Positions 1 to 8,384 of a DNA stretch of 53,299 bases are shown here, piece by piece. Source of the DNA: an uncultured Selenomonadales bacterium (GTDB lineage Bacteria; Bacillota; Negativicutes; Selenomonadales; Selenomonadaceae). The DNA lies in the NCBI GenBank assembly GCA_946411735.1, contig CAMKFB010000008.1, positions 1 through 53,299 of the forward strand, given 5' to 3'. Under the pieces are notes generated by a model. That model searched no databases and was not told the DNA's origin. It saw only the letters and a list, made by a program, of their open reading frames with translations. Every line of letters begins with the position of its first letter. Position 1 is the first letter of the stretch. A program made the position numbers and the translations under genes.

Positions 1-1017
1 AAGCAGCTTAAAGGCATAACTCTGAGCGCTGAGATCGATCGTCAGCGTCAGATCAAGTACACGTTCAAGCATCTCCAAGATGTTCGGATTGTCGAGCCGC
101 ACCGAACCGTCTTTAGTGAAATATGCGCGAACTCCAATCGTTGTATTGTCGCTGTCATTTGCAATCGCGCGCAGATAGTACATGTAATAGCTGAAAATAT
201 CTTTCTCGGCTATCTCGAATTTACCGGCACGTCCGCCAAACTCGCGCCACCCGTCGTTGAATGCGCGACGCTCTTCGGATGTTTTCAAGAAGCTGTAGAT
301 TTTGGCGCGGAGTATATCCGAGTCCGACAGCGACTTGCCGCGATTGTTGATAGTAGAAAAGATCGTCAGCGCCGCATCTCGAGTTTGTGCATTGATCAGG
401 AAGAGTACCGTCTGATTAAGAAGATAGTATACGAACCACTCCGCCGTCGATTGATTTGTATCGTAAAGTTCGTTGAACCGCCGCTGTAACAGTTGATAGC
501 CCTTCGAATATTTATCTTTGCATTTTGCCGGCATTTGTCCGCTCGACAAGAGTTTATGCAACAAATCTTTGTCATTGTCGGCAACCGATTCCGAGCGGAT
601 AAAAATTTTTTCGTAGTCGACGTGCGAGGAGCCCTTTGACAGTTTCTGCCATATCGATGTCCGTATTTCTTTCAACCGCTCCTCGACAAACTCTGTCTTC
701 AACGCTTGAGCAGATAACTTTTCGTAAATCACTCGGAGTAGCATCAACAGCGAAACGATACGTTGTTGCCCGTCGATGATCTCGCGCTCATCATCGTCAT
801 TGACGTACGTGATGATCGTTCCGAGAAAATATGATTCGTCAGAGTCGGTTGACTTAAGCGCCTGCGTAAACTCTTTCAGATCGTCGAAGAGTAAATTGAT
901 CTCACTTTCCTCCCAATCATACGCGCGCTGATAAACGGGGATCAGGAAATGATTTTTTTCTCCTCCTTGGAGGAACGTCATGACAGTTTTTTCTTCGATC
1001 GTCAACGAATTGCTCAT
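1..1017 (-). CDS. DUF262 (GmrSD-type) protein, 3' end cut by window edge
   Basis: The frame is open for 339 codons from an ATG at 1017 to the window edge, so the C-terminus is missing. AGGAG lies just upstream of the start. Near the N-terminus the protein carries IPVYQRAYDW and, about 50 residues later, IDGQQR. These are the two signature motifs of the DUF262 domain, a ParB/Srx-like nucleotide-binding fold. A later TIFSTINNRGKSLSDSD stretch also fits the family. DUF262 proteins include the GmrS half of the type IV restriction enzyme GmrSD, which cuts modified DNA, and many uncharacterised relatives. A C-terminal DUF1524 HNH nuclease domain would lie outside the window, so a nuclease role is inferred only. 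It sits 14 bases from the nspC stop on the same strand. Confidence 0.85.
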   Translation of the reverse strand, partial: MSNSLTIEEKTVMTFLQGGEKNHFLIPVYQRAYDWEESEINLLFDDLKEFTQALKSTDSDESYFLGTIITYVNDDDEREIIDGQQRIVSLLMLLRVIYEKLSAQALKTEFVEERLKEIRTSIWQKLSKGSSHVDYEKIFIRSESVADNDKDLLHKLLSSGQMPAKCKDKYSKGYQLLQRRFNELYDTNQSTAEWFVYYLLNQTVLFLINAQTRDAALTIFSTINNRGKSLSDSDILRAKIYSFLKTSEERRAFNDGWREFGGRAGKFEIAEKDIFSYYMYYLRAIANDSDNTTIGVRAYFTKDGSVRLDNPNILEMLERVLDLTLTIDLSAQSYAFKLL

Positions 1018-1031
1018 ATAACCGCTCCTTT

Positions 1032-2168
1032 CTACGACAGCCGATTTTTGAAATCATTATACTCGAACGCGCGCACGATCTCGAAATTATTTCGGCTGTC
1101 GACGGCGACGATCGCCGGGAGGTTCATACCGTTGAAGGTGTTGTTCTTGACCATAGTGTAGATCGCCATGTCCTCGAACACGAGCCGATCGCCCTCCGCC
1201 AACGGTCGATCGAAGGAGTATTCGCCGATTACATCGCCCGCAAGGCACGTCGCTCCGCCCAAGCGATAATCGAACGCCTTCGCTCCGCGCGGAGCCGCTC
1301 CGACAATCGACGGACGATACGGCATCTCGATCACGTCGGGCATGTGGCAGGCGGCGCTCGCATCGATGATCACATTGCTCACGCCGTCAATCGGAGGCTG
1401 CACCTCGAGTACCGTCGAGACCAACACACCCGCGTTGAGCGCAATCGCCTCGCCCGGCTCGAGATAAATCTCCACATCATATTTGTTCTTCAACCGATCG
1501 ATGATCCGCCTCAACCGATCGATATCGTAATCCGCGCGGGTGATGTGATGCCCGCCGCCCAAGTTGAGCCACTTCATTCGCCCGAGCCAAGCACCGAATT
1601 TTTTCTCGAGCGCCTCAACCGTCTCGTCAAGCGCGTCGGAGTTTTGCTCGCAAAGCGTGTGAATGTGCAGCCCGTCAATCAAATCGAGCAATCCGCGCGG
1701 AGCCGCCGCAAATTCTTTCAAGCGAACGCCAAGTCTCGACGTCGGTGAGCATGGATCGTAAATTGCATGAGTTTGCGTCGAGTGCTCGGGATTGATCCGA
1801 AGTCCGATCGAGCAATGCCACACACTATAAAAAAATTTTTCGAGCTGATTAAAGGAGTTGAAGACGACGTGATCGCAAATCTCGGCAATCCGCTCGATCT
1901 CATCCGCGCGGAAGGCGGGGCTGTAGACGTGATTTTCGCCGTGGAAATACTCCGCCGCCAAGAGCGCCTCGTTGAGCCCCGACGACGCCGTCCCCGACAA
2001 ATACTTTTCGATCAGCGGATAAAAGCGGAACATCGAAAAGCACTTTTGCGCCAACAAAATTTTTATCCCCGCCGACCTTTGCAGCTCCAATAATATCCTG
2101 AGGTTCGCCTCTAATTTTTCCTCGAAGATCACATAAGCCGGCGTCGGCACTCGATCGAGCACAGTCAT
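1032..2168 (-). CDS. nspC: Carboxynorspermidine/carboxyspermidine decarboxylase
   Basis: This is a 378-residue fold-III PLP decarboxylase of the alanine-racemase/ornithine-decarboxylase type. It should remove the carboxyl group from carboxynorspermidine or carboxyspermidine to give the triamine. The PLP lysine is expected at Lys42 in LLAQKCFS. HIHTLCE, the glycine loop LNLGGGHH, EPGEA and the C-terminal DASAACHMPDV segment all match NspC. Length is normal for the family. The ATG at 2168 overlaps the upstream dehydrogenase stop as TGATG, so the two are probably translationally coupled. Together they form the two-step alternative polyamine pathway that starts from aspartate semialdehyde plus a diamine. 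Which triamine is made cannot be told from sequence. Confidence 0.95.
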   Translation of the reverse strand: MTVLDRVPTPAYVIFEEKLEANLRILLELQRSAGIKILLAQKCFSMFRFYPLIEKYLSGTASSGLNEALLAAEYFHGENHVYSPAFRADEIERIAEICDHVVFNSFNQLEKFFYSVWHCSIGLRINPEHSTQTHAIYDPCSPTSRLGVRLKEFAAAPRGLLDLIDGLHIHTLCEQNSDALDETVEALEKKFGAWLGRMKWLNLGGGHHITRADYDIDRLRRIIDRLKNKYDVEIYLEPGEAIALNAGVLVSTVLEVQPPIDGVSNVIIDASAACHMPDVIEMPYRPSIVGAAPRGAKAFDYRLGGATCLAGDVIGEYSFDRPLAEGDRLVFEDMAIYTMVKNNTFNGMNLPAIVAVDSRNNFEIVRAFEYNDFKNRLS

Positions 2169-3370
2169 CAGTCAACGAGCTCCGGCGCAAGGTTTTCGAT
2201 CCACGGCAGCCCGAATTTGTTGAGCGCCTCCATAAACGGATCGGGATCAAATTCTTCCACGTTGCGCACGCCCTCCAACGACCATCGACCGTCCACCAAC
2301 AGCATCGCTCCGATCATCGCCGGCACGCCCGTCGTGTAGCTCACCGCTTGCGAACCGACCTCCCGATAGCACGCCTCGTGGTCGCACACATTATATACAT
2401 AGTAATCCTTCGGTCGACCGTCCTTCGTCCCGCGCACTATGCAGCCGATATTCGTCTTGCCCTTCGTCCGCGAGCCAAGCGATGCCGGATTCGGCAGCAC
2501 CGCCTTCAAAAAATGCAGCGGCACTATCTTTTGCCCGTTGAAGTCGATCGGCTTGATGCTCGTCATTCCCACATTCTCCAAGCACTTGAGATGCGTCAGA
2601 TAGCTTTGACCGAACGTCATAAAAAATCTGAGCCGCCGCACGTTTGGAATATTTTTCGCCAGCGACTCAAGCTCCTCATGATAGATCAAATACATATCTT
2701 TCGCGCCGACCTCGGGAAAATCATAGACGCGCTTGATCTCCATCGGCTTCGTCCGCACCCAATCTCCGTTCTCGTAATACTCGCCGTCGGCGGTCACCTC
2801 ACGAATGTTGATCTCGGGATTGAAATTCGTCGCGAACGGATAACCATGGTCGCCGCCGTTGCAATCAAGAATGTCAATCGTGTCGATCGCGTCAAAGTGA
2901 TGCTTCAACGCGTGAGCGCAGAACACGCCCGTCACGCCCGGGTCGAAGCCGCAACCCAACAGCGCCGTCAAGCCCGCCGCGCGGAAGCGCTCGTCATACG
3001 CCCACTGATATTTGTACTCGAAATACGGATTGCCCTCTGACTCGTAGTTGGCGGTGTCGAGATAATTCACGCCCGTCGCAAGGCACGCCTCCATGATGTT
3101 GAGATCATGATAGGGCAACGCAAGATTCATCACCACGTCCGGCTTCGTTCGCTCGATCAGCGCAATGATCTCCTCGATGTGATCGGCGTCGACCCGATCG
3201 GTCGTCACCGCCGTCGGCGACTTGCCTTCGAGTCGCGCCTTGAGCTCGTCGCATTTCGATCGCGTCCGACTCGCTATGCAAATTTCGTCGAACACCGCGG
3301 AGTTCTCCACGCACTTATTCGCCGCCACACTTGCCACGCCGCCGCTGCCGATGATCAGAGCTTTTGCCAC
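2168..3370 (-). CDS. Carboxynorspermidine/carboxyspermidine dehydrogenase (saccharopine dehydrogenase family)
   Basis: The protein has about 400 residues. It starts with a Rossmann dinucleotide motif (ALIIGSGGVASVAA) and has the saccharopine-dehydrogenase family body with LGCGFDPGVTGVFCAH. The enzyme reductively condenses aspartate semialdehyde with putrescine or diaminopropane, using NADPH, to give the carboxylated triamine that NspC decarboxylates. I chose the GTG at 3370 because GGGGAGG lies nine bases before it. The in-frame ATG at 3394 lies upstream of that ribosome site and would add MGAGRNGK. The gene is first in the pair and overlaps nspC by one base. Some genomes call this gene lys1-like, but lysine metabolism is unlikely given the partner. 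Confidence 0.92.
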   Translation of the reverse strand: MAKALIIGSGGVASVAANKCVENSAVFDEICIASRTRSKCDELKARLEGKSPTAVTTDRVDADHIEEIIALIERTKPDVVMNLALPYHDLNIMEACLATGVNYLDTANYESEGNPYFEYKYQWAYDERFRAAGLTALLGCGFDPGVTGVFCAHALKHHFDAIDTIDILDCNGGDHGYPFATNFNPEINIREVTADGEYYENGDWVRTKPMEIKRVYDFPEVGAKDMYLIYHEELESLAKNIPNVRRLRFFMTFGQSYLTHLKCLENVGMTSIKPIDFNGQKIVPLHFLKAVLPNPASLGSRTKGKTNIGCIVRGTKDGRPKDYYVYNVCDHEACYREVGSQAVSYTTGVPAMIGAMLLVDGRWSLEGVRNVEEFDPDPFMEALNKFGLPWIENLAPELVD

Positions 3371-3460
3371 TTTACCATTCCTCCCCGCACCCATTTTATT
3401 CGCTTGATCATATCATAAATGTCAAGCGGCAACGCAATGAATTTACGATGAAACTTTTTC

Positions 3461-3489
3461 TTGCATTGCGCGGATTTTTTTGGTATAAG
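3461..3489 (+). promoter_or_regulatory. Candidate sigma-A promoter of rsmH-ftsL
   Basis: TTGCAT (3461-3466) and TATAAG (3484-3489) are separated by 17 bases and sit 26 bases before the rsmH start. The -10 box is one base from consensus; the -35 box is weaker. No other gene precedes rsmH on this strand, so a promoter is expected here. Confidence 0.5.
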
Positions 3490-3515
3490 ATGAAGTATGA
3501 ATCGAAGGTGAATAG

Positions 3516-4442
3516 ATGGAATTCAAACACGCGAGCGTCATGCTCAACGAAGCGATTGAAAAGTTGATAACCGAAAAGGGCGGCACGTATGTGGACGGCA
3601 CGCTCGGCGGCGCGGGTCATGCGCAGGCGATCCTTTCGAGGCTCGACGGCGGCAGGCTGATCGGCATCGATCGGGATCAAGACGCCATCGACGCCGCCTC
3701 CGAACGATTGAGCGGACAAAACGTCAGTTTGGTGCGCGATAATTTCGGTCGGCTCGATCAGATCCTCGACGACCTCTCAATTGAGCGGATCGACGGCATG
3801 TTGCTCGACCTCGGTGTCTCCTCTCATCAGATCGACGACGCTCCGCGCGGATTTTCTTATATGCACGACGCGCCCCTCGATATGCGCATGGATACTCGGC
3901 AGGCGTTGACTGCCTTCGATGTGGTCAACGGTTACTCCGAAGAACGGCTTGTAAATATTTTCAGCGGCTACGGCGAAGAAAGATTCTCCAAACGGATTGC
4001 GAAGGCGATTGTCGAGCGCCGTCGGGAGAAAAAAATAGAGACCACCGCTCAATTGGTCGATGTGATCAAGAGGGCGGCGCCGGTCATCAAAGGCGGCGGG
4101 CATCCCGCCAAGCGGGTTTTTCAAGCGATTCGCATCGAAGTCAACGACGAGCTCGGCGTGATCGAAAGCGCCATCCGCGCGGCGGTCAATCGATTGAACG
4201 TCGGAGGGAGGATTGTGGTGATCACGTTTCATTCGCTCGAGGATCGCATCGTCAAATCGACTTTCAAAGAACTCGCCACCGATTGCATTTGTCCGAAGAA
4301 CATCCCGATTTGCGTCTGCGGACATCGGGCTCAAATAAAAATTCTCGGACGCGCCCTTACGCCGACAGCCCAAGAAATTGAACGCAACTCTCGCGCCAAG
4401 AGCGCCAAGCTCCGCGCGGCGGAAAAATTACAGTCTGTTTAG
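3516..4442 (+). CDS. rsmH: 16S rRNA (cytosine1402-N4)-methyltransferase RsmH (MraW)
   Basis: This 308-residue SAM-dependent methyltransferase modifies C1402 in the decoding centre of 16S rRNA. The SAM site is DGTLGGAGHAQ near residue 28. Further family blocks are LLDLGVSSHQID, RGFSYMHDAPLDMRMD, GGGHPAKRVFQAIRIEVNDEL and the C-terminal FHSLEDRIVK. Length is typical. AAGGTG precedes the ATG by six bases. It is followed at once by ftsL, the usual order in the division and cell-wall (dcw) cluster. However, mraZ is absent upstream and no ftsI or mur genes follow, so this is a detached two-gene piece of that cluster ending in a strong hairpin. Confidence 0.97.
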   Translation: MEFKHASVMLNEAIEKLITEKGGTYVDGTLGGAGHAQAILSRLDGGRLIGIDRDQDAIDAASERLSGQNVSLVRDNFGRLDQILDDLSIERIDGMLLDLGVSSHQIDDAPRGFSYMHDAPLDMRMDTRQALTAFDVVNGYSEERLVNIFSGYGEERFSKRIAKAIVERRREKKIETTAQLVDVIKRAAPVIKGGGHPAKRVFQAIRIEVNDELGVIESAIRAAVNRLNVGGRIVVITFHSLEDRIVKSTFKELATDCICPKNIPICVCGHRAQIKILGRALTPTAQEIERNSRAKSAKLRAAEKLQSV

Positions 4443-4455
4443 AGGAGAGATTTGT

Positions 4456-4845
4456 ATGCAGAGGAAAAGGAAGTTGGCTGTCTCACCGGAGATTCCGAAG
4501 TACTACAATCCCGAAGACGGCTTTAATCGAATGCCGCAACCGGCGCCCTTAAAAGTAGTCAAAAATCGGTCGCGGGTCGACACGCGGCTGCGCTCGAGAT
4601 TCCAAATCGCCTTCCTGGTATTTGCTTTGCTTGCGATGCTCGTAACCGTACGAAGCGGCATCAGCGCCAGTCGAGGTTACGCGTTGGTCGCCACTCAAAA
4701 TGAAGCTCAACAGCTCGAGCGCGAGAACGAACGTCTTCGGATCGAGATCGCCCGATTGAAGTCGCCGCAGAGGATCAGTCAAATCGCGGAAGAAGAGTTG
4801 GGCATGGTCGTGCCGAAGAAAATGTACTTCGCTCACGAGAGATGA
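4456..4845 (+). CDS. ftsL: FtsL/DivIC-type cell division protein
   Basis: The protein has about 129 residues with a basic cytoplasmic tail, one membrane helix at about residues 49-66 (FQIAFLVFALLAMLV), then an extracytoplasmic coiled coil (QQLERENERLRIEIARLKS). It ends in the FtsL-like segment RISQIAEEELGMVVP. FtsL-class proteins join the FtsB/DivIC complex of the divisome. I chose the ATG at 4456 because AGGAGAG lies seven bases upstream; an in-frame ATG at 4378 would run into rsmH without a ribosome site. The gene is 13 bases after rsmH and ends just before a terminator. Sequence conservation in this family is low, so the call rests on architecture and position. Confidence 0.85.
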   Translation: MQRKRKLAVSPEIPKYYNPEDGFNRMPQPAPLKVVKNRSRVDTRLRSRFQIAFLVFALLAMLVTVRSGISASRGYALVATQNEAQQLERENERLRIEIARLKSPQRISQIAEEELGMVVPKKMYFAHER

Positions 4846-4849
4846 TATG

Positions 4850-4886
4850 AAAAAAGCTCCGATCGTCGAGGTCGGAGCCTTTTTTA
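4850..4886. terminator. Bidirectional intrinsic terminator between ftsL and azlC
   Basis: The stem GCTCCGA / TCGGAGC (4856-4862 and 4872-4878) has a nine-base loop. A T run follows it (4880-4885) and an A run precedes it (4850-4855). It can therefore end transcription of rsmH-ftsL on the plus strand and of the convergent azlC on the minus strand. Confidence 0.9.
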
Positions 4887-5582
4887 TGTTTTTATCGGAC
4901 GGAGCGCCGCCGCGATCCCCGCAATAAATACCGTCAGGACAATCGTGCGCGTGCCCGCCGATATGTCGCCGAACAGCATCTCCGCCGCAAAGCTCATCGC
5001 AAACGACACGCCGATCGCGATCAGGATCACGCGATCGCTCCGCGCGGGCGGGATGATAATCGCCAAAAACATGCCGTAGAGCGCAACCCCCAATGCCGAT
5101 ACCGCCGCCGGCGGCAGGATGTTGCCCGCGATCACGCCGAGCATCGTGCCGACCGACCAGCCTGGCAGTGCCACCAACATCGCGCCGTAATTATAAAACG
5201 GATTCAATTTGCCCGGGCGCGCCACCGATATGCCGAATATCTCGTCGGTCACGTCGAAGCCCACGAATATTCGATGATAGAACGGCGTCGACGGATCGAA
5301 TTTTTGGCTCAGCACCGCGCTCATCAGAAGGTACCGCGCGTTCGCCACCAATGTGATCATCGCCATCTCCACGTACGACGCGTCCGCCGCGATTACCGTG
5401 AACGCCGCGTATTCTCCCGCCGACGCGTTGTTGAGCAGACTCGTCAGAAAGCCCTCGAAAGGCGTCAAGCCGACGTTGCGCGCCACGATCCCCAGCGTGA
5501 ACGACACGACAAAATATCCCAGCCCGATCGGGATGCCGTCGCGAATGCCGTCGCTCAGCGCCTGCCGATTGGTGCGCAACAT
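4884..5582 (-). CDS. azlC: AzlC-family branched-chain amino acid exporter subunit
   Basis: This 232-residue polytopic membrane protein matches AzlC: GIRDGIPIGLGYFVV at the N-terminus, then SLLNNASAGEYAAF, and several hydrophobic helices to the C-terminus. AzlC works with the small membrane protein AzlD to export branched-chain amino acids or their analogues. AAAGGAG is eight bases before the ATG at 5582 and overlaps the stop of the upstream LysR gene, so the genes are coupled. No azlD lies downstream, since a terminator follows directly. The partner is either elsewhere or lost. The adjacent LysR regulator plausibly controls this gene. Confidence 0.9.
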   Translation of the reverse strand: MLRTNRQALSDGIRDGIPIGLGYFVVSFTLGIVARNVGLTPFEGFLTSLLNNASAGEYAAFTVIAADASYVEMAMITLVANARYLLMSAVLSQKFDPSTPFYHRIFVGFDVTDEIFGISVARPGKLNPFYNYGAMLVALPGWSVGTMLGVIAGNILPPAAVSALGVALYGMFLAIIIPPARSDRVILIAIGVSFAMSFAAEMLFGDISAGTRTIVLTVFIAGIAAALRPIKT

Positions 5583-5595
5583 CAAACCATCTCCT

Positions 5596-6483
5596 TTAAC
5601 AGTCAAACTCGGGATGAGCCTCATAAAAATTTTTGACGATCGAAACAAACTCCGCAACAATCGAGCGACGCTCGCCCGCGTGAGTGCACAACACGCATGA
5701 GATCGTCTCATCGCAATCGAACGGCGTCCACGCAAACTCGCCGTTGTGATCGTTCAAAAAGCCCGGCGCAAGACACACTCCCTTGTGCGCGGCAATGTTC
5801 GTCAGCGTCGATTCGCGATCGTTGCTGTTGAAGTGCTCAAGATTCAGCCGTTCGAGCACGCGCTTCTGTACCGCGCGCAGCTCCGGTTGAGAGCCGCCGC
5901 CCACCATCAATACCCGACCGTTGAGATCATCGACGGTTATTTTTGATTTCGACGCCAACGGGTCGTCGCGCTCGGTGATCAGATATATCCGACTGTCGAA
6001 CAGCGGATGTATTTTTATGTCCGGCACGCCGACCATATCCTGCTCGCGCGCAAACAATATGTCCTGCTCTCCGCGCAAAAACTTTTCGCAACTGCCCAGT
6101 GCAATGAATTCCGGAGTGATGAGGACGCCGGGGTGTTTTGATTCAAACCGTTCGATCGCTCGAGGCAAAAAATAAATCGCCGAGCGCATCGGCAATCCGA
6201 TCGTCAAGCCCGAGCGATATCGACTGCTGAAGTTTTGCCCCTGCTCGATCGCGCGCTTATACTCCGCGCGGAGATTGAACAGATTGGTGCAAAACTGTCG
6301 ACCGGCGGGCGTGAGCACCGCCCCGCGCCCCGACCGTTGAAATATCTCGAATCCGATCTCCTCTTCGATCGATTTGATGTGGTAAGTCAGCGTCGGTTGC
6401 GACAGAAATAAATTTTCCGCCGCGCGGTTGAAGTTGAGCACCTTCGCCAGCTCCAGCACGCAATCAATTTGTCTTGAATTCAT
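5596..6483 (-). CDS. LysR-family transcriptional regulator
   Basis: The protein has 295 residues with an N-terminal winged helix-turn-helix at about residues 1-60 (NFNRAAENLFLSQPTLTYHIKSIEEEIG), followed by a two-lobed periplasmic-binding-like effector domain. It lies between an exported nitroreductase (12 bases upstream) and azlC (overlapping), all on one strand. LysR proteins usually regulate neighbours and themselves. Co-transcription rather than divergent placement is less typical, so its target cannot be fixed from position alone. The effector is unknown; a branched-chain amino acid or a redox signal is possible given the neighbours. The ribosome site before the ATG is weak. Confidence 0.93.
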   Translation of the reverse strand: MNSRQIDCVLELAKVLNFNRAAENLFLSQPTLTYHIKSIEEEIGFEIFQRSGRGAVLTPAGRQFCTNLFNLRAEYKRAIEQGQNFSSRYRSGLTIGLPMRSAIYFLPRAIERFESKHPGVLITPEFIALGSCEKFLRGEQDILFAREQDMVGVPDIKIHPLFDSRIYLITERDDPLASKSKITVDDLNGRVLMVGGGSQPELRAVQKRVLERLNLEHFNSNDRESTLTNIAAHKGVCLAPGFLNDHNGEFAWTPFDCDETISCVLCTHAGERRSIVAEFVSIVKNFYEAHPEFDC

Positions 6484-6495
6484 ACCCGAAATTTT

Positions 6496-7158
6496 TTATT
6501 TGACGACGCCGATTGCTTGCGACAGAAACACTCTTTGATTGTCGTCGAGTTGCGCCGCTTTCGCGAACGCCTCCGCATCGAACGAGCCGCGCACACATCC
6601 GCCCAGCCCCTCGGCCTCGAGCACTAACGCCACGCTTTGTATCATCGCTCCAACCGTCACGCCCACATAGCGCGCCTGCATCATGCCGCCGTTGCCATGC
6701 GGAGAGTTCCTCATTGAGCCGACTTGCGTCACGTACACCAAATTCAACGGCGCCGTCCGCGCGAATTGCTGACCGCCCATCGTCGAGCGGTAATCGCCCT
6801 CGACTACCAACTTCAGCTCATGCTCTTTCGGAGCGTAGAGATAAATCCCGTCCGCCGTGAGCGCGTACACATCGACAAAGTATTTGCCATGCGCCGCCGG
6901 ATTCACTCGCCCTTCGGTCTCGGGGCGGTTGATGCCGTTCGCCGCCCACAATATTTTCGACAACTGTTGCGCGGTCAGCGCCTTATCCGAATACTCCCGC
7001 GCGCTGTGTCGACCCTCGAGCGCCCGCGTTACCGACATACCCTCGCCGATCTCGACCGTCGGCAGAGCTATATCGCCCTTCGCCGCCTCCGCCGTCGGCA
7101 ACAACATCATCACCGTCAAAAGCACCGCGCTCAGCGCCAAAAAAAATCGCCGCATCAT
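6496..7158 (-). CDS. Exported nitroreductase-family (SagB-like) oxidoreductase
   Basis: A protein of about 220 residues with a signal peptide (MMRRFFLALSAVLLTVMMLLPTAEAA) and a nitroreductase fold. Visible features are ALEGRHSAREYSDKALT for the FMN-phosphate site, ILWAANGINRP, and a C-terminal EAEGLGGCVRGSFD block. FMN-dependent nitroreductases normally act in the cytosol, so export is notable, although exported members occur in anaerobes. GGAGG lies seven bases before the ATG at 7158; the ATG at 7155 is nearly as good. It begins a minus-strand run into the LysR and azlC genes. Substrate unknown. Confidence 0.88.
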   Translation of the reverse strand: MMRRFFLALSAVLLTVMMLLPTAEAAKGDIALPTVEIGEGMSVTRALEGRHSAREYSDKALTAQQLSKILWAANGINRPETEGRVNPAAHGKYFVDVYALTADGIYLYAPKEHELKLVVEGDYRSTMGGQQFARTAPLNLVYVTQVGSMRNSPHGNGGMMQARYVGVTVGAMIQSVALVLEAEGLGGCVRGSFDAEAFAKAAQLDDNQRVFLSQAIGVVK

Positions 7159-7206
7159 CACGAAGCCTCCTCGCAAAGAAAATTTATCAGCGATAGGATA
7201 TCACAA

Positions 7207-7236
7207 TTGGACGCGAAACGCAATCGACCGTAAAAT
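7207..7236 (+). promoter_or_regulatory. Candidate promoter of the exported hydrolase gene
   Basis: TTGGAC (7207-7212) and TAAAAT (7231-7236) are 18 bases apart, each one base from consensus, and lie in the 92-base gap between divergent genes. A second -10-like TATAAG lies at 7243-7248. Confidence 0.55.
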
Positions 7237-7268
7237 AAACTGTATAAGTGTGAGCGGAGGTAAGGGCA

Positions 7269-8384
7269 ATGAAATCGATGCGAAAATTATTTTTGAGCGC
7301 GGCGCTCGGGCTGTCGATGGTGTTGTCGGCGCCGATGAGCGCGGACGCCGCCAAGCCGATCGTGCTCGACGAACAGGGCTCGTTTGCAATCGGCGGCTCA
7401 ACAGTCAAACACTCCGGCGTGTTCTCGACAAAAAAATTCCTGTCGCCCGACGGTCAAAAAGCCTACGGCGATCACGCCTACGTCTTCTATCAGATTCCCG
7501 TCAAGGCGAAAAAGTTGCCGCTGATTTTTCAGCACGGCGGCGCGCAATCGAAGCGCACGTGGGAGTCGACGCCCGACGGTCGCGAGGGTTTCCAAAATAT
7601 ATTCCTTCGCAAAGGTTACGGCGTCTATCTGGTCGACCAACCGCGCATCGGCGAGGCAGGGCTTTCGACGCAAGCGGCGGGCGACGCCAATCCTTGGGCG
7701 GGCAATCCGCTTTACGCCGACAAAACTCTTTTCATGCTTTCGAGGGTCGGTGTGTTTGACGGCGACGAGCCGCGCGTTTTCGACAACTCCGCCTTCCCGC
7801 GCGACGCCGAGTCGATCAATCAATTTCAACGGTCGTGGACGTGCTACACCGGCGAGCTCGATAACGATATCAACGCCGATGCGCTTGCCGCGCTGTTCGA
7901 TCGGGTCGGACCGTCGATCCTCGTGACGCACTCGATGGGCGGGACGATCGGTTGGCGCACGCCCTTCCGAACCGACAACGTCAAAGCGATCGTGGCATTC
8001 GAGCCGGGCGGGACGCCGTTCTTATTCCCCGAGGGCGAAGTACCGGAGGCGGAGCCGGCGACATTCGCAATGCTGGGCGCGAGCGCTCAATCGGTGCCGC
8101 TCGAGGATTTCATGAAGCTGACGAAAATCCCGATCGTGCTGTATTACGGCGACAACATTCAAAAGTCGTCGGAGCTGGTCGGACCCGACAAGTGGTACAC
8201 CGAGCTGGACATGGCGAAAAAATTCGTGGCGGCGATCAACCGTCACGGCGGCGATGCAACGCTCGTCGAGCTGCCGAAGGTCGGGCTCAAGGGCAATACG
8301 CATTTTCTGATGGCGGATCAAAACAATCAGGAGCTGGCCGATTTGATGGCGGCGTGGCTGCACTCGAAAGGACTGGATAAGTGA
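7269..8384 (+). CDS. Exported alpha/beta-hydrolase
   Basis: This 371-residue protein has a signal peptide (basic start, hydrophobic core LFLSAALGLSMVLS, cleavage near ADAA). The mature part has an alpha/beta-hydrolase fold: oxyanion region IFQHGGAQSKRTW, nucleophile elbow VTHSMGG with the catalytic serine, and a late LKGNTHFLMAD that can supply the histidine. It resembles secreted esterase-like hydrolases of anaerobes. The substrate is unknown. GGAGG is nine bases before the ATG. The stop overlaps the next gene's ATG by one base, so the acetyltransferase is probably made from the same message. Confidence 0.88.
   Translation: MKSMRKLFLSAALGLSMVLSAPMSADAAKPIVLDEQGSFAIGGSTVKHSGVFSTKKFLSPDGQKAYGDHAYVFYQIPVKAKKLPLIFQHGGAQSKRTWESTPDGREGFQNIFLRKGYGVYLVDQPRIGEAGLSTQAAGDANPWAGNPLYADKTLFMLSRVGVFDGDEPRVFDNSAFPRDAESINQFQRSWTCYTGELDNDINADALAALFDRVGPSILVTHSMGGTIGWRTPFRTDNVKAIVAFEPGGTPFLFPEGEVPEAEPATFAMLGASAQSVPLEDFMKLTKIPIVLYYGDNIQKSSELVGPDKWYTELDMAKKFVAAINRHGGDATLVELPKVGLKGNTHFLMADQNNQELADLMAAWLHSKGLDK

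Noticed and set aside
1344-1748. Plus-strand frame of 134 codons opposite nspC
   Set aside because: nspC on the minus strand accounts for the region in full with family motifs. The plus-strand frame has none.
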